The notes under the pieces were generated by a model. It ran no database searches, had not been told where the DNA came from, and was given only the letters and a program-made list of their open reading frames with translations. DNA of 64,000 bases from Ravibacter sp964562455 (GTDB lineage Bacteria; Bacteroidota; Bacteroidia; Cytophagales; Spirosomataceae): assembly GCA_964562455.1 (NCBI GenBank), contig CAZLTN010000004.1:62001-126000 (forward strand), written 5' to 3'. A program made the translations under genes and the position numbers. Below are positions 51,243-59,993 of this stretch, piece after piece; within the stretch, counting starts at the first letter, position 1, and each line of letters starts with the position of its first letter.

Positions 51243-51988
51243 AAACTCATTGCGATTACCGCGAGCATCCTGCCTGTGACTCCCCCTTCCTTCCTGAAAG
51301 AGAAAAAACGATGATGGTCCTCTGCTGTGGAAAAAGGTGAAACTTCTATGGACTCTCCCGGTATTCCGGCCAGCAGGAGCTGACTCCTGTTAGCCTCCTT
51401 CAGATCGACAAGATATTTTCCCGGGCTTTCCGCCTCTTTTTGTAATTCCAGCGCGAATTCCGCAGCCACCTCCGCACTGACTTCGAAAGAATCAAAGCCA
51501 ATACACGTACCGATGTACGCGATACAGTCTGCAGGATCGGTACCATACTCTTTCTGAAGCAATGCCACCGTCTTTCCCGCAATCTTCGCAACAGTCCCGC
51601 GCCAGCCGGCATGAACTGCAGCTATTGCCTTTTTCACCGGGTCAAAAATGAGTATCGGGACACAATCGGCTACGGTAACACTCAGGAAAATCCCGGGCTG
51701 GTTTGTCACAAAGGCATCGTGCCCGTCAAAATAGCCGGGCTGTCCGACGACTTTTATCTCGCAGCCATGAACCTGGTACCCGCCCGCCGTATGCGCTTCC
51801 GAGGTTCCGAGCGCCGACCAGAATCTCCTTCTGTTTTCAAAGACGATCTCTCTTTCATCGCCGGTATTCAGCCCCAGGTTAAGCGCTGCGTACGAACCCT
51901 CGCTGACGCCTCCGTAACGGGTGCTTTGCACCATTGTCAGTCCCGCGAACCTTTTCGCGATAGCCGGTCTTACAAGTTCAAGCTCCAT
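51239..51988 (-). CDS. pgeF: Peptidoglycan editing factor PgeF (YfiH/laccase-like)
   Basis: A 249-residue YfiH-family protein. In E. coli PgeF prevents wrong amino acids such as L-Ser from entering peptidoglycan precursors by removing them from UDP-MurNAc. The zinc-like site is formed by His74 (YQVHGCE), Cys109 (VTVADCVPIL) and His126 (AAVHAGWRGTV), all present. GGVSEGSYAALNLGLNTGD is the usual N-terminal block. It converges with the metallopeptidase gene with overlapping stops. Confidence 0.93.
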   Translation of the reverse strand: MELELVRPAIAKRFAGLTMVQSTRYGGVSEGSYAALNLGLNTGDEREIVFENRRRFWSALGTSEAHTAGGYQVHGCEIKVVGQPGYFDGHDAFVTNQPGIFLSVTVADCVPILIFDPVKKAIAAVHAGWRGTVAKIAGKTVALLQKEYGTDPADCIAYIGTCIGFDSFEVSAEVAAEFALELQKEAESPGKYLVDLKEANRSQLLLAGIPGESIEVSPFSTAEDHHRFFSFRKEGGVTGRMLAVIAMSF

Positions 51989-52028
51989 TTGGACTGACGG
52001 ATGGTATTCTCAAATTAGTTTCGAAAGA

Positions 52029-52532
52029 CTACTGAAAATCGAAATTGTCCTCGGTAATTACGAAGGTATAGCTATGTATCCTGACCGGGTGGCGCCTGAA
52101 TTGGGTAGGCATAGCCGTTTCCCTGACTTCATAAACCCACCCTGATCTGTCTTTGGAGGGATCTTTCAGATACCCCTTTTGTCCGTTCTGATCGATCTGG
52201 ATCTCGTGCTCGCCAGCCGCAGTCGTCACCAGAGCCGATATCCCATTAAATACCTTTGCAAAAAGCGCTTCCGGAAGCTGATTTATATTATTGGAATAAA
52301 ACAATGTGCTTTCTTCCCCGGGCGACAATTCCAGATTCGCGCTGAGCGATCCGCCTCCGTTATCAGACATTCTGTACATGTGCCCTCCGGTCGCATATTC
52401 ATATTGGGGAGACATTTTAACAGCCATCGGGTAATCAGTACCATTGCGAAGAACTAACTGCATTTCCTCCCGGACCTTTTCTTTACACGAGGCCAATAGG
52501 CACAGCGATAAAACAAGCGACCAAATCTTCAT
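52029..52532 (-). CDS. Hypothetical lipoprotein
   Basis: A 167-residue lipoprotein with a lipobox LASC (Cys16) after MKIWSLVLSLCL. The mature part is beta-rich (EMQLVLRNGTDYPMAVKMSP) with a glycine-rich turn and a late SYTFVITEDNFDFQ end. No family recognised. It lies 17 bases downstream of the M20 gene on the same strand, so both are probably one transcript. Confidence 0.75.
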   Translation of the reverse strand: MKIWSLVLSLCLLASCKEKVREEMQLVLRNGTDYPMAVKMSPQYEYATGGHMYRMSDNGGGSLSANLELSPGEESTLFYSNNINQLPEALFAKVFNGISALVTTAAGEHEIQIDQNGQKGYLKDPSKDRSGWVYEVRETAMPTQFRRHPVRIHSYTFVITEDNFDFQ

Positions 52533-52549
52533 AACTTATCACTATAACG

Positions 52550-53743
52550 CTACCCGTTTTTCAGCTCCTCCAGAGCAAGCCATGCCATCAGGCCCGGCCC
52601 GATCGTCAGCGCATGCTCATCTACATCAAAGGTTGGTGTATGGACTCCTGATATGATCCCCCTTTCCTCGTTCCTGGTTCCGAGCCTGTAAAAGCAGGAA
52701 TCTACTACCTGCGAATAGAAGGCAAAGTCCTCCCCCGCCATCCACAAATCGAGGTCGATGACGTTTTCCTCGCCCATATAAGCTACAGCGGCCTTACGGG
52801 TCCTGCGCGTAAGCTCGGGTTCATTTTTCAGGAAAGGATAGCCTTTTACTACTTCCACGATGCAGGATGCGCCCATGGATTCTGCAATCCCCTCCGCCAT
52901 TTTCCTGATACGCTGCAAACCGTCGGCACGCCACTCTTCATCCATGCACCGCCAGGTTCCCTGGATTGTGACTTCATTGGGAATGACATTCGTAACGCCG
53001 TCTGCAATAAACCGGCCGAAGGAAAGTACCGACGGGTTGGAAGGCTTCCGGTTCCGGCTGATGATCTGCTGCAGCCCTACAATGATATGCGAGGCGATCA
53101 GGACCGGGTCTATCACCTGGTCGGGCATCGCACCGTGACCTCCTTTTCCTTTTACAGTCAGGAAAAGCTCATCTGTACTCGCCATGTACATCCCCTCACG
53201 AAACCCTATTTTTCCCACCGGTATATTGGGGGCCACATGCTGGCCGAGCATACTGACCGGCGCCGGGTTTTGCAACACCCCTTCTTTAATCATAAGCGAT
53301 GCGCCACCCGGAGCTTTTTCCTCTGCCGGCTGGAACACCAGTTTGACTGTTCCCTCGAATTCATCCCTTATCCCGTTCAGGATACGGGCAGTAGCCAGCA
53401 GTGAGGAAGTATGGACATCGTGCCCGCAGGCATGCATCACACCCGGGTTCTGGGATTTGTAAGGTACGTCATTGGCTTCCAGGATAGGGAGTGCGTCCAT
53501 ATCAGCTCTCAGACCTATTACCTTTTTCCCGGGATTTTTACCCTCGATAGTTACTGACAAACCTGTTCCGGCAATACCCTCTACAGGAGTTAAACCAATA
53601 GCATTCAGCTCTTTGGCTACAAATCCGGCAGTTTTATATTCTTCGAAAGAAAGCTCAGGATGCATGTGAAGATGGCGGCGGTTTGAAACGGCATCGCCTG
53701 CATACAGTCCGGCTAAGTTCTGAATCTTTTCTAAAACACTCAT
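52550..53743 (-). CDS. M20-family amidohydrolase (N-acyl amino acid amidohydrolase-like)
   Basis: A 397-residue metal-dependent amidohydrolase that hydrolyses N-acyl-L-amino acids or hippurate-like substrates. The dinuclear metal site is built from HACGHDVHTSS (Cys106, His108, His111), QPAEEKAPGG (Glu141, Glu142) and AGEDFAFY. The dimerisation domain occupies about residues 185-300. It has no signal peptide and should be cytoplasmic. The start at 53743 follows a candidate promoter at 53797-53826. Confidence 0.95.
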   Translation of the reverse strand: MSVLEKIQNLAGLYAGDAVSNRRHLHMHPELSFEEYKTAGFVAKELNAIGLTPVEGIAGTGLSVTIEGKNPGKKVIGLRADMDALPILEANDVPYKSQNPGVMHACGHDVHTSSLLATARILNGIRDEFEGTVKLVFQPAEEKAPGGASLMIKEGVLQNPAPVSMLGQHVAPNIPVGKIGFREGMYMASTDELFLTVKGKGGHGAMPDQVIDPVLIASHIIVGLQQIISRNRKPSNPSVLSFGRFIADGVTNVIPNEVTIQGTWRCMDEEWRADGLQRIRKMAEGIAESMGASCIVEVVKGYPFLKNEPELTRRTRKAAVAYMGEENVIDLDLWMAGEDFAFYSQVVDSCFYRLGTRNEERGIISGVHTPTFDVDEHALTIGPGLMAWLALEELKNG

Positions 53744-53796
53744 GATGGCCCCCCTGGGGTAAGAGAATTGATGATAATTTAATTCCGTACTTTCTG

Positions 53797-53826
53797 CAAA
53801 AGTAACGATATGGGACCGATTTTCAG
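53797..53826 (-). promoter_or_regulatory. Candidate promoter for the M20 amidohydrolase gene
   Basis: On the minus strand CTG, a 19-base spacer, then TACTTTTG. The -7 box is perfect and the -33 has one mismatch. Confidence 0.45.
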
Positions 53827-53833
53827 GTAACTT

Positions 53834-56125
53834 TTAAAATTCTACCCTGTAGCTGACAATAGGGATCATGCCCAACTGGTTCCGTACCACAATCTGTTGC
53901 TTCCGGGTGTCATAGTAGCTGAACGCCTCGTTCTTGGTATTGGATACATTCTGTATGTCCAAAGCGAGCGTCGTGCTATATTTTTCCTTGCTTTTCTTCC
54001 AGTAAATACGCAAATCGGGACGGAAATAATCCTTCATCCCGATCGTGTAGGACTGGGCTACGCGGTACACAGTTGTACCGGCTGCGGCTGAGGCGGCAAC
54101 GTCGACGGGAGTATCACGGAAACCGCCTATCCAAAGGACTTTGGCGTTGATACCCCATATTGAATTTTTTCCCGTACTGATCTCCTTCCCGCCCGTCGCG
54201 GCAAAAGTATGATTGCCGTTAAACCTTGTGCTCCGCCAGTTTCCCGAAATGCCCTTGTATTTGGAGTCATAAACAGAACCCGAGAGCATCAGGTAAAAAT
54301 CCTTCGCCAGGTAGGTATTCCAGGTGGCCTCCACTCCCATATTTTGCCCTACTCCCCTGTTCACGAGCGAATGCGAAACTACGTTTTCCACAAGATTCAG
54401 GACCGAGTAGCTGGGAATTCCCTGCGCTACCGGCACATTGCTCAACTCCTGGTAGTAACCTTCTACCTTAAGGTAAGAATTTCTGACAAACCGGTATTCG
54501 TACGCAAACCCATAATGCCTTGCTTTAGTCAGACCAAGGTTGCGGTTGTTGTTCGATACCCTCGAGCCGAGCGACAGGTAGACCTGGGGGGCCTGCGCCT
54601 GGCTGTGCCAACCGTAGGACAGGCTGATGGTATTGCGGGGAGCAACCTCCCATTTGAGAGCGCCGCGCGGTTCTACCGATTTTTTGCTGTTAAACCCGTA
54701 ATAAAAATAGTTGACGCCGATTTCGGTACGGAACTTCGGAGACAAAGACCATTGCCAGGTAAGGTAAGGCATAAACGAAGTCCCATCCATTTCCCCGCTG
54801 TTCTGGTTGGTGGTCAGCCGGTCGGTATCATGATAGAGATATGCTCCGCCCAATACTCTGTGCTTAGCGTTGAAACGATGGTTAAATGCCGTCGTGAAGG
54901 CCATTTTCACCTTTTCGATCTCATCAGTATCTGTTGACAGCACTTCGGAAGGGCTGGCCGGGTTCAGCCTGTCACCTTCCCTTGTCGTGCTCAACCCCGA
55001 CACCGCCACCGTAGAACGCCAGGAGGTACGCCTGGAAAGAGGCAACGTATGCGTGATACCTGCTGCCCCCATTTTGTTTTTAAAAGTGATATCATACCCG
55101 TCTTTTTCAAACTCCCAGTCCGACGCATTTTTATCGGCCTTGAAAACATTGCTGCTATAGCCGCCCATTCCGAAAAGGGTAAATTCACCGGCTTTCTTGG
55201 TCGGCAGGTTAACATTGAATGAAAGGTCCTGGAAACCCATATCCTCGCCGCCGAGGGTAACTCCCATTGCAGAAAGGAGGCCGGTAAACGAATAGCGGTA
55301 GTTGGCCAGGTAAGACGCTTTCCCGTTACGTGAGAAAGGCCCTTCCGCCGCTACATCAATGCCTATCAGGCCTATCTGGGCAGTGAATTCATTTTGCTCA
55401 TTGTTCCCTTTCCTGAAACGCATATCCATAATTCCACCCAGAGCGTTGCCGTAACTGGCCGCGTAGGCACCGGTGAGGAAATTGGTCGTACCCAGCAACT
55501 GCGTGCTCAGTATATTAACACCGCCGCCCGATTGTGTCGCCCGGTCGCTGAAAGTACCTGCATTCGACAGGTGGTTTGGATTTACGATCTCGACACCTTC
55601 GAGCCGCCACTGGGTACTGTTTGGCCCGTTGCCCCTTACCACGATCCCGTTGGCCTGATCGTCGGCCGCAACCACACCTGGCAGGGAAGTTGCTACGCGT
55701 GCCGGATCGAGGTAAGTAGCGGCAAACCTGAGCGTTTGCTCATTGGTTATCTCATATATATTATTCAGGTTTTCAGTCTTTACATAGTGTACCACCACCT
55801 CGCTCAGAGTAGTATCTCCCGGCGTAAGGTAGAAAGTTATCACCTGCTCCTTACCCGACTCCAGCAGTATTTCCGGCTGAACGGTTGTTTTGTATCCTAC
55901 GAAGCTTGCCTGTACCAGGTACCGTCCTATCGCGACGTTTTCAAAACGGAAAGCCCCGTTCTCATCGGTACTTGTACCGGCATCGGTATTTTTTAATACG
56001 ACAGTCGCTCCGGGGAGAGGATTATGGGAATCCCCGTCAAGGACATAACCACGAATGGTCGAAACCGATTTCTGAGCGTAAACAAAAGAGATAGAGAGAA
56101 AAAAAACAGTAAGAAACTTTGACAT
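53834..56125 (-). CDS. TonB-dependent outer-membrane receptor
   Basis: An outer-membrane receptor of about 763 residues. ATG 56125 opens a normal signal peptide (MSKFLTVFFLSISFVYAQ). A carboxypeptidase-regulatory-like domain follows (STIRGYVLDGDSHNPLPGAT, with GAFRFENVAIGRYLVQASF), then the plug (RFAATYLDPARVATSLPGVV with GIVVRGNGPNSTQWRLEGVE) and a barrel that ends in IVSYRVEF. There is no SusD-like gene beside it and no STN domain, so it is a stand-alone receptor, perhaps for a siderophore, cofactor or small glycan. The cargo is unknown. Confidence 0.93.
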   Translation of the reverse strand: MSKFLTVFFLSISFVYAQKSVSTIRGYVLDGDSHNPLPGATVVLKNTDAGTSTDENGAFRFENVAIGRYLVQASFVGYKTTVQPEILLESGKEQVITFYLTPGDTTLSEVVVHYVKTENLNNIYEITNEQTLRFAATYLDPARVATSLPGVVAADDQANGIVVRGNGPNSTQWRLEGVEIVNPNHLSNAGTFSDRATQSGGGVNILSTQLLGTTNFLTGAYAASYGNALGGIMDMRFRKGNNEQNEFTAQIGLIGIDVAAEGPFSRNGKASYLANYRYSFTGLLSAMGVTLGGEDMGFQDLSFNVNLPTKKAGEFTLFGMGGYSSNVFKADKNASDWEFEKDGYDITFKNKMGAAGITHTLPLSRRTSWRSTVAVSGLSTTREGDRLNPASPSEVLSTDTDEIEKVKMAFTTAFNHRFNAKHRVLGGAYLYHDTDRLTTNQNSGEMDGTSFMPYLTWQWSLSPKFRTEIGVNYFYYGFNSKKSVEPRGALKWEVAPRNTISLSYGWHSQAQAPQVYLSLGSRVSNNNRNLGLTKARHYGFAYEYRFVRNSYLKVEGYYQELSNVPVAQGIPSYSVLNLVENVVSHSLVNRGVGQNMGVEATWNTYLAKDFYLMLSGSVYDSKYKGISGNWRSTRFNGNHTFAATGGKEISTGKNSIWGINAKVLWIGGFRDTPVDVAASAAAGTTVYRVAQSYTIGMKDYFRPDLRIYWKKSKEKYSTTLALDIQNVSNTKNEAFSYYDTRKQQIVVRNQLGMIPIVSYRVEF

Positions 56126-56404
56126 AATTATACGCTGGAATAAATCAAAAACAATCAACAACCCGATAATCCTCCTGATCTGTACGCCGAACTACCCCGG
56201 TTTGTTTTCACAAATCATAAATTTTAATCAACTTTCACCCTTAATGACCCGTTCCTCGGGTGAATGGTGCAAAGTCGGGATGCAAAAATGTCGATTAACC
56301 TGTTGAATAAAAAGAAAATCGGATTTTTTGGACTCCCGCCCCCGGATAGATGCACAAAATAAACCAATGGCTGCGTCAGCCGTTTTCGAAAATACCAGAG
56401 ACTA

Positions 56405-56929
56405 ATGAAACAAATCGGTTTACTCTCCGACACACACGGATACCTTGACCCTGCAATTTTCCAGCATTTTGAAGCCTGTGACGAGATCTGGCATGCCGGC
56501 GATATCGGAAACAAGACCATCATCGCGCAACTGGAGCAGTTCAGGCCGCTGAGAGCTGTCTACGGGAACATAGACGGTCACGAAATAAAGCTCCTTACAA
56601 AAGAAAACCTGAATTTCAGCCTGGAGGGATTCTCCGTCTGGATTACCCATATAGGCGGATATCCGCCAAGGTATACGCCGGCGGTTAGAAAAAAGCTGGG
56701 AGAAAGTACACCCTCTATATTCATCTGCGGACACTCTCACGTGCTGCGGGTTATGCGCGATCCTCAATTCGGGCAAATGCTCTATATTAATCCCGGCGCC
56801 GCCGGGCAGGAAGGATTCCACCATATGAGGACGGCGCTGAAATTTACCCTCGACAACGAGAAGATAAGCGACATGGCGGTTATCGAACTTGGCAGAAGAG
56901 GAAGGGGCCAGGCGGGGCTACCTGTTTGA
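56405..56929 (+). CDS. YfcE-type metallophosphoesterase
   Basis: A 174-residue calcineurin-like phosphoesterase. Metal-binding motifs are in order: LLSDTHGYLD, WHAGDIGN, YGNIDGHE and ICGHSHVLRV. The length and order match the YfcE/MJ0936 group of small phosphodiesterases, whose natural substrates are unknown. It is cytoplasmic. It stands alone between the TonB receptor and the coiled-coil paralogue. Confidence 0.92.
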   Translation: MKQIGLLSDTHGYLDPAIFQHFEACDEIWHAGDIGNKTIIAQLEQFRPLRAVYGNIDGHEIKLLTKENLNFSLEGFSVWITHIGGYPPRYTPAVRKKLGESTPSIFICGHSHVLRVMRDPQFGQMLYINPGAAGQEGFHHMRTALKFTLDNEKISDMAVIELGRRGRGQAGLPV

Positions 56930-57178
56930 AAACCCTGCATTTTGTGGAAATATGTAGAATACCTTAACGCAATTACTCCCAATTCCCCAGTTCTGCCTGC
57001 TTTCTCTCCCTGCACGCGCTAAAGCCAAACAAAAAAGGCCCTGCGCCCTCCAGAACTGGTATTTGCCATTTAAGAGAGAATCGAAACGCCTCCCTTCATT
57101 TACACTTGTTAACATACTGGCATGGTTTTTTAGATTTCATCTCATGTTATCAATCAAAAACTTATCAAGTTGTAAAAC

Positions 57179-58132
57179 ATGAGTAATCCATCAGAAAATC
57201 AAAACTCCGCCCCCTGGATCCTCGTGGGCCTTCTTGCCCTGGTAGCCGGAATATTCGGGTATCTGTTCTTCCAGCAAAAAGGGGATTTGGCTTTGCAGGA
57301 AACTGAAATTGTTGCCAAGGCAAGGGAAATAGCTTTCACAAAAACCAAGCTTGATTCGGTTTCGCGTGTATTGGATGAGAAAATCGCTGAAATCAGCAGG
57401 CTGGGTGGAAACATAACCGAGCTGGAAGCAGTCAAAACAAAGCTGGAGGCCGATCTGGCTCAATTCCGCAGGAGCGGTGGGACAGACAACAAAAAGTACC
57501 TGGCTAAAATTAAGTCGTACGAAAAATTCCTGGAAGAGAAAGACACGGAAATCGCTTCTCTGAAGGAGGAAAATGAGCGCCTGATGGCCTCTAATGAAAC
57601 GTTGAACAACGAAATCGGCGTTCTGAACGAAGACAGGGCTAACCTGCAGAGACGCCAGCAGGAATTGAGTGATACCGTCAGTATTTTTGACCAGCAGAAC
57701 CGCGTGCTTACCGAAAAAGTAAACCTGGCTGCCGCGCTCAAAGCTGAAAACGTAAATGTTACGGCTATCAATTCCAGGGGCAAAGAAAAGGACAGGGATG
57801 CCTACAAAGCAAAACGCGTAGACAAAATCAAAGTAGCGTTTAAGCTGGCCGAAAACCCGCTGACCAAACAGGAGCAAAAAGAAATTTATCTCAGGGTGCT
57901 TGATCCTGAAGGAGCGATTCTCTCCGACCAGGCGATAAGCGGCGGTGATTTTACAACTGTAGCGGGTGAAAACTCCAAATATTCGGCTCGTGAAGTCATA
58001 TCCTATACAGGCGGAAACGAAAAAGTGGAAATGGTATACGATTATTCAAACCAGTTCCGCCCGGGGAAATACAACATCGAACTTTTTGCTGAAGGCTACA
58101 AAATCGGCAACAGCAATTTTGTAATTCGTTAA
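57179..58132 (+). CDS. Membrane-anchored coiled-coil protein (paralogue of 11429-12370)
   Basis: A 317-residue paralogue of the protein at 11429. One transmembrane helix at about 12-31 (PWILVGLLALVAGIFGYLFF), coiled coil from about 38 to 200, and a beta-rich C-terminus with EIYLRVLDPEGAILSD and GKYNIELFAEGYKIGNSNFV. Both proteins share KERD-KSKR/KAKR turns between the coil and the C-terminal domain. The two genes lie 45 kb apart. A strong terminator follows. Confidence 0.82.
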   Translation: MSNPSENQNSAPWILVGLLALVAGIFGYLFFQQKGDLALQETEIVAKAREIAFTKTKLDSVSRVLDEKIAEISRLGGNITELEAVKTKLEADLAQFRRSGGTDNKKYLAKIKSYEKFLEEKDTEIASLKEENERLMASNETLNNEIGVLNEDRANLQRRQQELSDTVSIFDQQNRVLTEKVNLAAALKAENVNVTAINSRGKEKDRDAYKAKRVDKIKVAFKLAENPLTKQEQKEIYLRVLDPEGAILSDQAISGGDFTTVAGENSKYSAREVISYTGGNEKVEMVYDYSNQFRPGKYNIELFAEGYKIGNSNFVIR

Positions 58133-58161
58133 CAGAGTTATAGCACCATATATTCACACAC

Positions 58162-58205
58162 ACCAGAATGGGGGCAGGTCCGGTCGGATTTGCCCCCATT
58201 CTGGT
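58162..58205 (+). terminator. Strong intrinsic terminator
   Basis: Arms ACCAGAATGGGGGCA and TGCCCCCATTCTGGT form a perfect 15-pair stem with a 14-base loop, followed by ATTTGTTTTTT. It ends the transcript of the coiled-coil gene 30 bases after its stop. Confidence 0.92.
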
Positions 58206-58287
58206 ATTTGTTTTTTATTCTGCGGCACATTTCGGACGACGATGCGCGGGTTTCCGATAGATAGCGCTCTTTATATGTGTCGTACCC

Positions 58288-58365
58288 GCGGCACTCCGGT
58301 CGCTGCCGATGACCCCGGGGTCCAGATGATTTGGCAGTAATAGCCGAGTGCCGCAGATACGGCAC
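58288..58365. other. Structured non-coding element with alternative pairings
   Basis: Nested inverted repeats: GCGGCACTC (58288) pairs with GAGTGCCGC (58346), inside which CTGCC (58303) can pair with GGCAG (58333), around the palindrome GACCCCGGGGTC (58311). The 3' arm can instead pair with CGGCAC (58360) to form a local hairpin. No credible reading frame covers it. It lies between convergent genes, after the terminator and within the 3' flank of the PPK2 gene. It could be a repeat element, part of a small RNA or a 3' end stabiliser. Confidence 0.5.
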
Positions 58366-58396
58366 TTTCTGCACGCTTGCAATCATCGTGGTTCAG

Positions 58397-59284
58397 TTAT
58401 TTATTCTGCCCCTCGATAATCTCTATAAACTGCTGTAGCTCCGCCGCGCGCTCGGACGATGTTTCCGGGTAGTGCATGTCCAGCTTTTTCATTTCTTCGC
58501 CTATGATTTTCCCCACAATGAGCCGCATGTTCTTCTTGTCATCGGCCGGGATGACGTACCAGGGACATTTTTTTGTAGCTGTCGCATTGATGCAGTCTTC
58601 GAAAGCTTTCTGGTAGTCGTCCCAGTAGTTGCGTTCCTTCACGTCGCCTTCCTCGAATTTCCAGTTCTTGCCCGGGTCTTTGATCCGCTCGATGAGCCTT
58701 TCGGCCTGCTCCTTCTTCGATATATTCAAAAAGAACTTCACTACCCGGATGCCGTTGCGGTAGAGGTACTTTTCAAAATTCCGGATATCTTTATACCGGT
58801 TTTCCATCACCTTGCCGACATCGGCCTTCAGCTCATCGGGAAGGAGCTGTGTGCCGGTCAGGATCTCCGGGTGTACCTTTACCACTAACACTTCCTCGTA
58901 GTAGCTCCTGTTGAAAATCGTGATGGTGCCCCGCTCCGGCAGCATCCGCGTCGTCCGCCACAGGTAGTCATGCTCCAGCTCCAGCGAGGTAGGTCTCTTG
59001 AATGTCTCGACCCGTATCCCTGCCGGGTTCACCCCCGAAAGCACATGCCGGATCGTCCCGTCCTTACCCGCCGCATCCAGCGCCTGGAAGATCACCAGCA
59101 GCCCGTAGCGGTTATGGGCGTACATCATATTCTGCATTTCGTCGAGATCCCGGATAGACCCGGCGAGCATCTCTTCGTATTCCTTTTTGTCGTCGTAGAC
59201 ATCCTTGATACGGGTCGGCGCCTTTTTGATGCTGAACGGCTCCGTACCGTCTACCCGGAAGGTCTTTTGATTGTAATTTCCCAT
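58397..59284 (-). CDS. Polyphosphate kinase 2 family protein
   Basis: A 295-residue PPK2-family kinase, which transfers phosphate between polyphosphate and nucleoside mono- or diphosphates. The P-loop ALDAAGKDGTIRH is near residues 68-80. NRSYYEEVLVVKVHPEIL provides the lid and acidic residues, and KFFLNISKKEQAERLIERI follows. The domain is single, so it is a one-domain PPK2. The sub-class (AMP or ADP specific) is not decided here. It follows rdgB by 39 bases with a short repeat in the gap. Confidence 0.93.
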   Translation of the reverse strand: MGNYNQKTFRVDGTEPFSIKKAPTRIKDVYDDKKEYEEMLAGSIRDLDEMQNMMYAHNRYGLLVIFQALDAAGKDGTIRHVLSGVNPAGIRVETFKRPTSLELEHDYLWRTTRMLPERGTITIFNRSYYEEVLVVKVHPEILTGTQLLPDELKADVGKVMENRYKDIRNFEKYLYRNGIRVVKFFLNISKKEQAERLIERIKDPGKNWKFEEGDVKERNYWDDYQKAFEDCINATATKKCPWYVIPADDKKNMRLIVGKIIGEEMKKLDMHYPETSSERAAELQQFIEIIEGQNK

Positions 59285-59295
59285 GATATCTGGTT

Positions 59296-59316
59296 TTAGG
59301 TGTTGGGTGTTAAGTG
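59296..59316. repeat. TTAGGTGTTGGGTGTTAAGTG tandem-like tract
   Basis: Three imperfect copies of the unit GGTGTT(G/A) fill most of the gap between rdgB and the PPK2 gene. Such runs occur widely in Bacteroidota intergenic DNA as I know it. Confidence 0.45.
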
Positions 59317-59323
59317 ATAACCG

Positions 59324-59914
59324 TCAGGTTTCCGGGAAGAGCTTATCCTGCAAAAACTCTTTTAACGCGTTGAAAGCCTTCGCCCGGTGGCTGAGTTCCG
59401 ACTTTTCGTCGAGCGACATTTCCGCGAAAGTCCGGTCGGCTCCTTCCGGCAGAAATACGGGATCATAGCCAAAGCCGTTCTCCCCTTTTTCCTCGAAAAG
59501 GATATTACCGTATGCTCTTCCCTCAAAAACATAGGTATTACCGTCCAGGATCAGCGTGATGATCGTAACAAAGTAAGCCCGGGTGTCCAATCCCCGCAGC
59601 CGCTCCCAAACCAGGCGTATATTTGCCTTATCGTCTCTCTCAGGCCCGGCATAACGCGCCGAACGCACTCCCGGCTCACCGTTCAGCGCGGGGATAACCA
59701 GGCCGCTGTCGTCAGCGAAGTTATCTATCTTATATCGCTCCCATATAAACCTGGCTTTGACTTCCGAATTCGCCGCAATAGTATCAAAAGGCTCCTCGAT
59801 TTCGTCAAAACAGCCAATCTGTCCGAGCGTGAGCAGGTTGACCTCGTTTCCAAGGATATTCTGGATTTCTTTCAGCTTATGGGTATTGTGAGTAGCAAAG
59901 CAAAGCGTACGCAT
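59324..59914 (-). CDS. rdgB: Non-canonical purine NTP pyrophosphatase (RdgB/HAM1)
   Basis: A 196-residue HAM1-family pyrophosphatase that removes ITP, dITP and XTP so they are not built into nucleic acids. Motifs: FATHNTHKLKEIQNI at the start, FADDSGLVIPALNGEPGVRS in the middle, GYDPVFLPEG and MSLDEKSELSHRAKA at the end, which provide the base-specificity and metal sites. It is cytoplasmic. The terminator of the upstream FKBP gene lies about 40 bases before its start. Confidence 0.96.
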   Translation of the reverse strand: MRTLCFATHNTHKLKEIQNILGNEVNLLTLGQIGCFDEIEEPFDTIAANSEVKARFIWERYKIDNFADDSGLVIPALNGEPGVRSARYAGPERDDKANIRLVWERLRGLDTRAYFVTIITLILDGNTYVFEGRAYGNILFEEKGENGFGYDPVFLPEGADRTFAEMSLDEKSELSHRAKAFNALKEFLQDKLFPET

Positions 59915-59949
59915 ATGAAAAGGAATAAGACGAAGGTAATAATAAAAAA

Positions 59950-59975
59950 ATCCCCTGAACTTTCGCTCAGGGGAT
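59950..59975 (-). terminator. Intrinsic terminator of the FKBP gene
   Basis: Arms ATCCCCTGA and TCAGGGGAT form a 9-pair stem. On the minus strand the stem is followed by a run of seven T residues. It lies 19 bases after the stop of the FKBP gene. Confidence 0.88.
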
Positions 59976-59993
59976 CAATATATTGTATCAGAT

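Noticed and set aside
56162..56404. Gap between the TonB receptor and the phosphoesterase as a possible riboswitch
   Set aside because: Only a short hairpin (GGCTGCGTCAGCC) is visible. No cobalamin, SAM or other riboswitch core could be recognised by eye.
58138..58386. An 82-residue minus-strand frame over the structured element
   Set aside because: It runs through the terminator and the inverted repeats, is rich in Arg and Ser, and has no start context. The non-coding reading explains the DNA better.
58200..58396. A mobile element or MITE boundary
   Set aside because: There are inverted repeats but no target-site duplication and no transposase, so I described the structure without calling it mobile.
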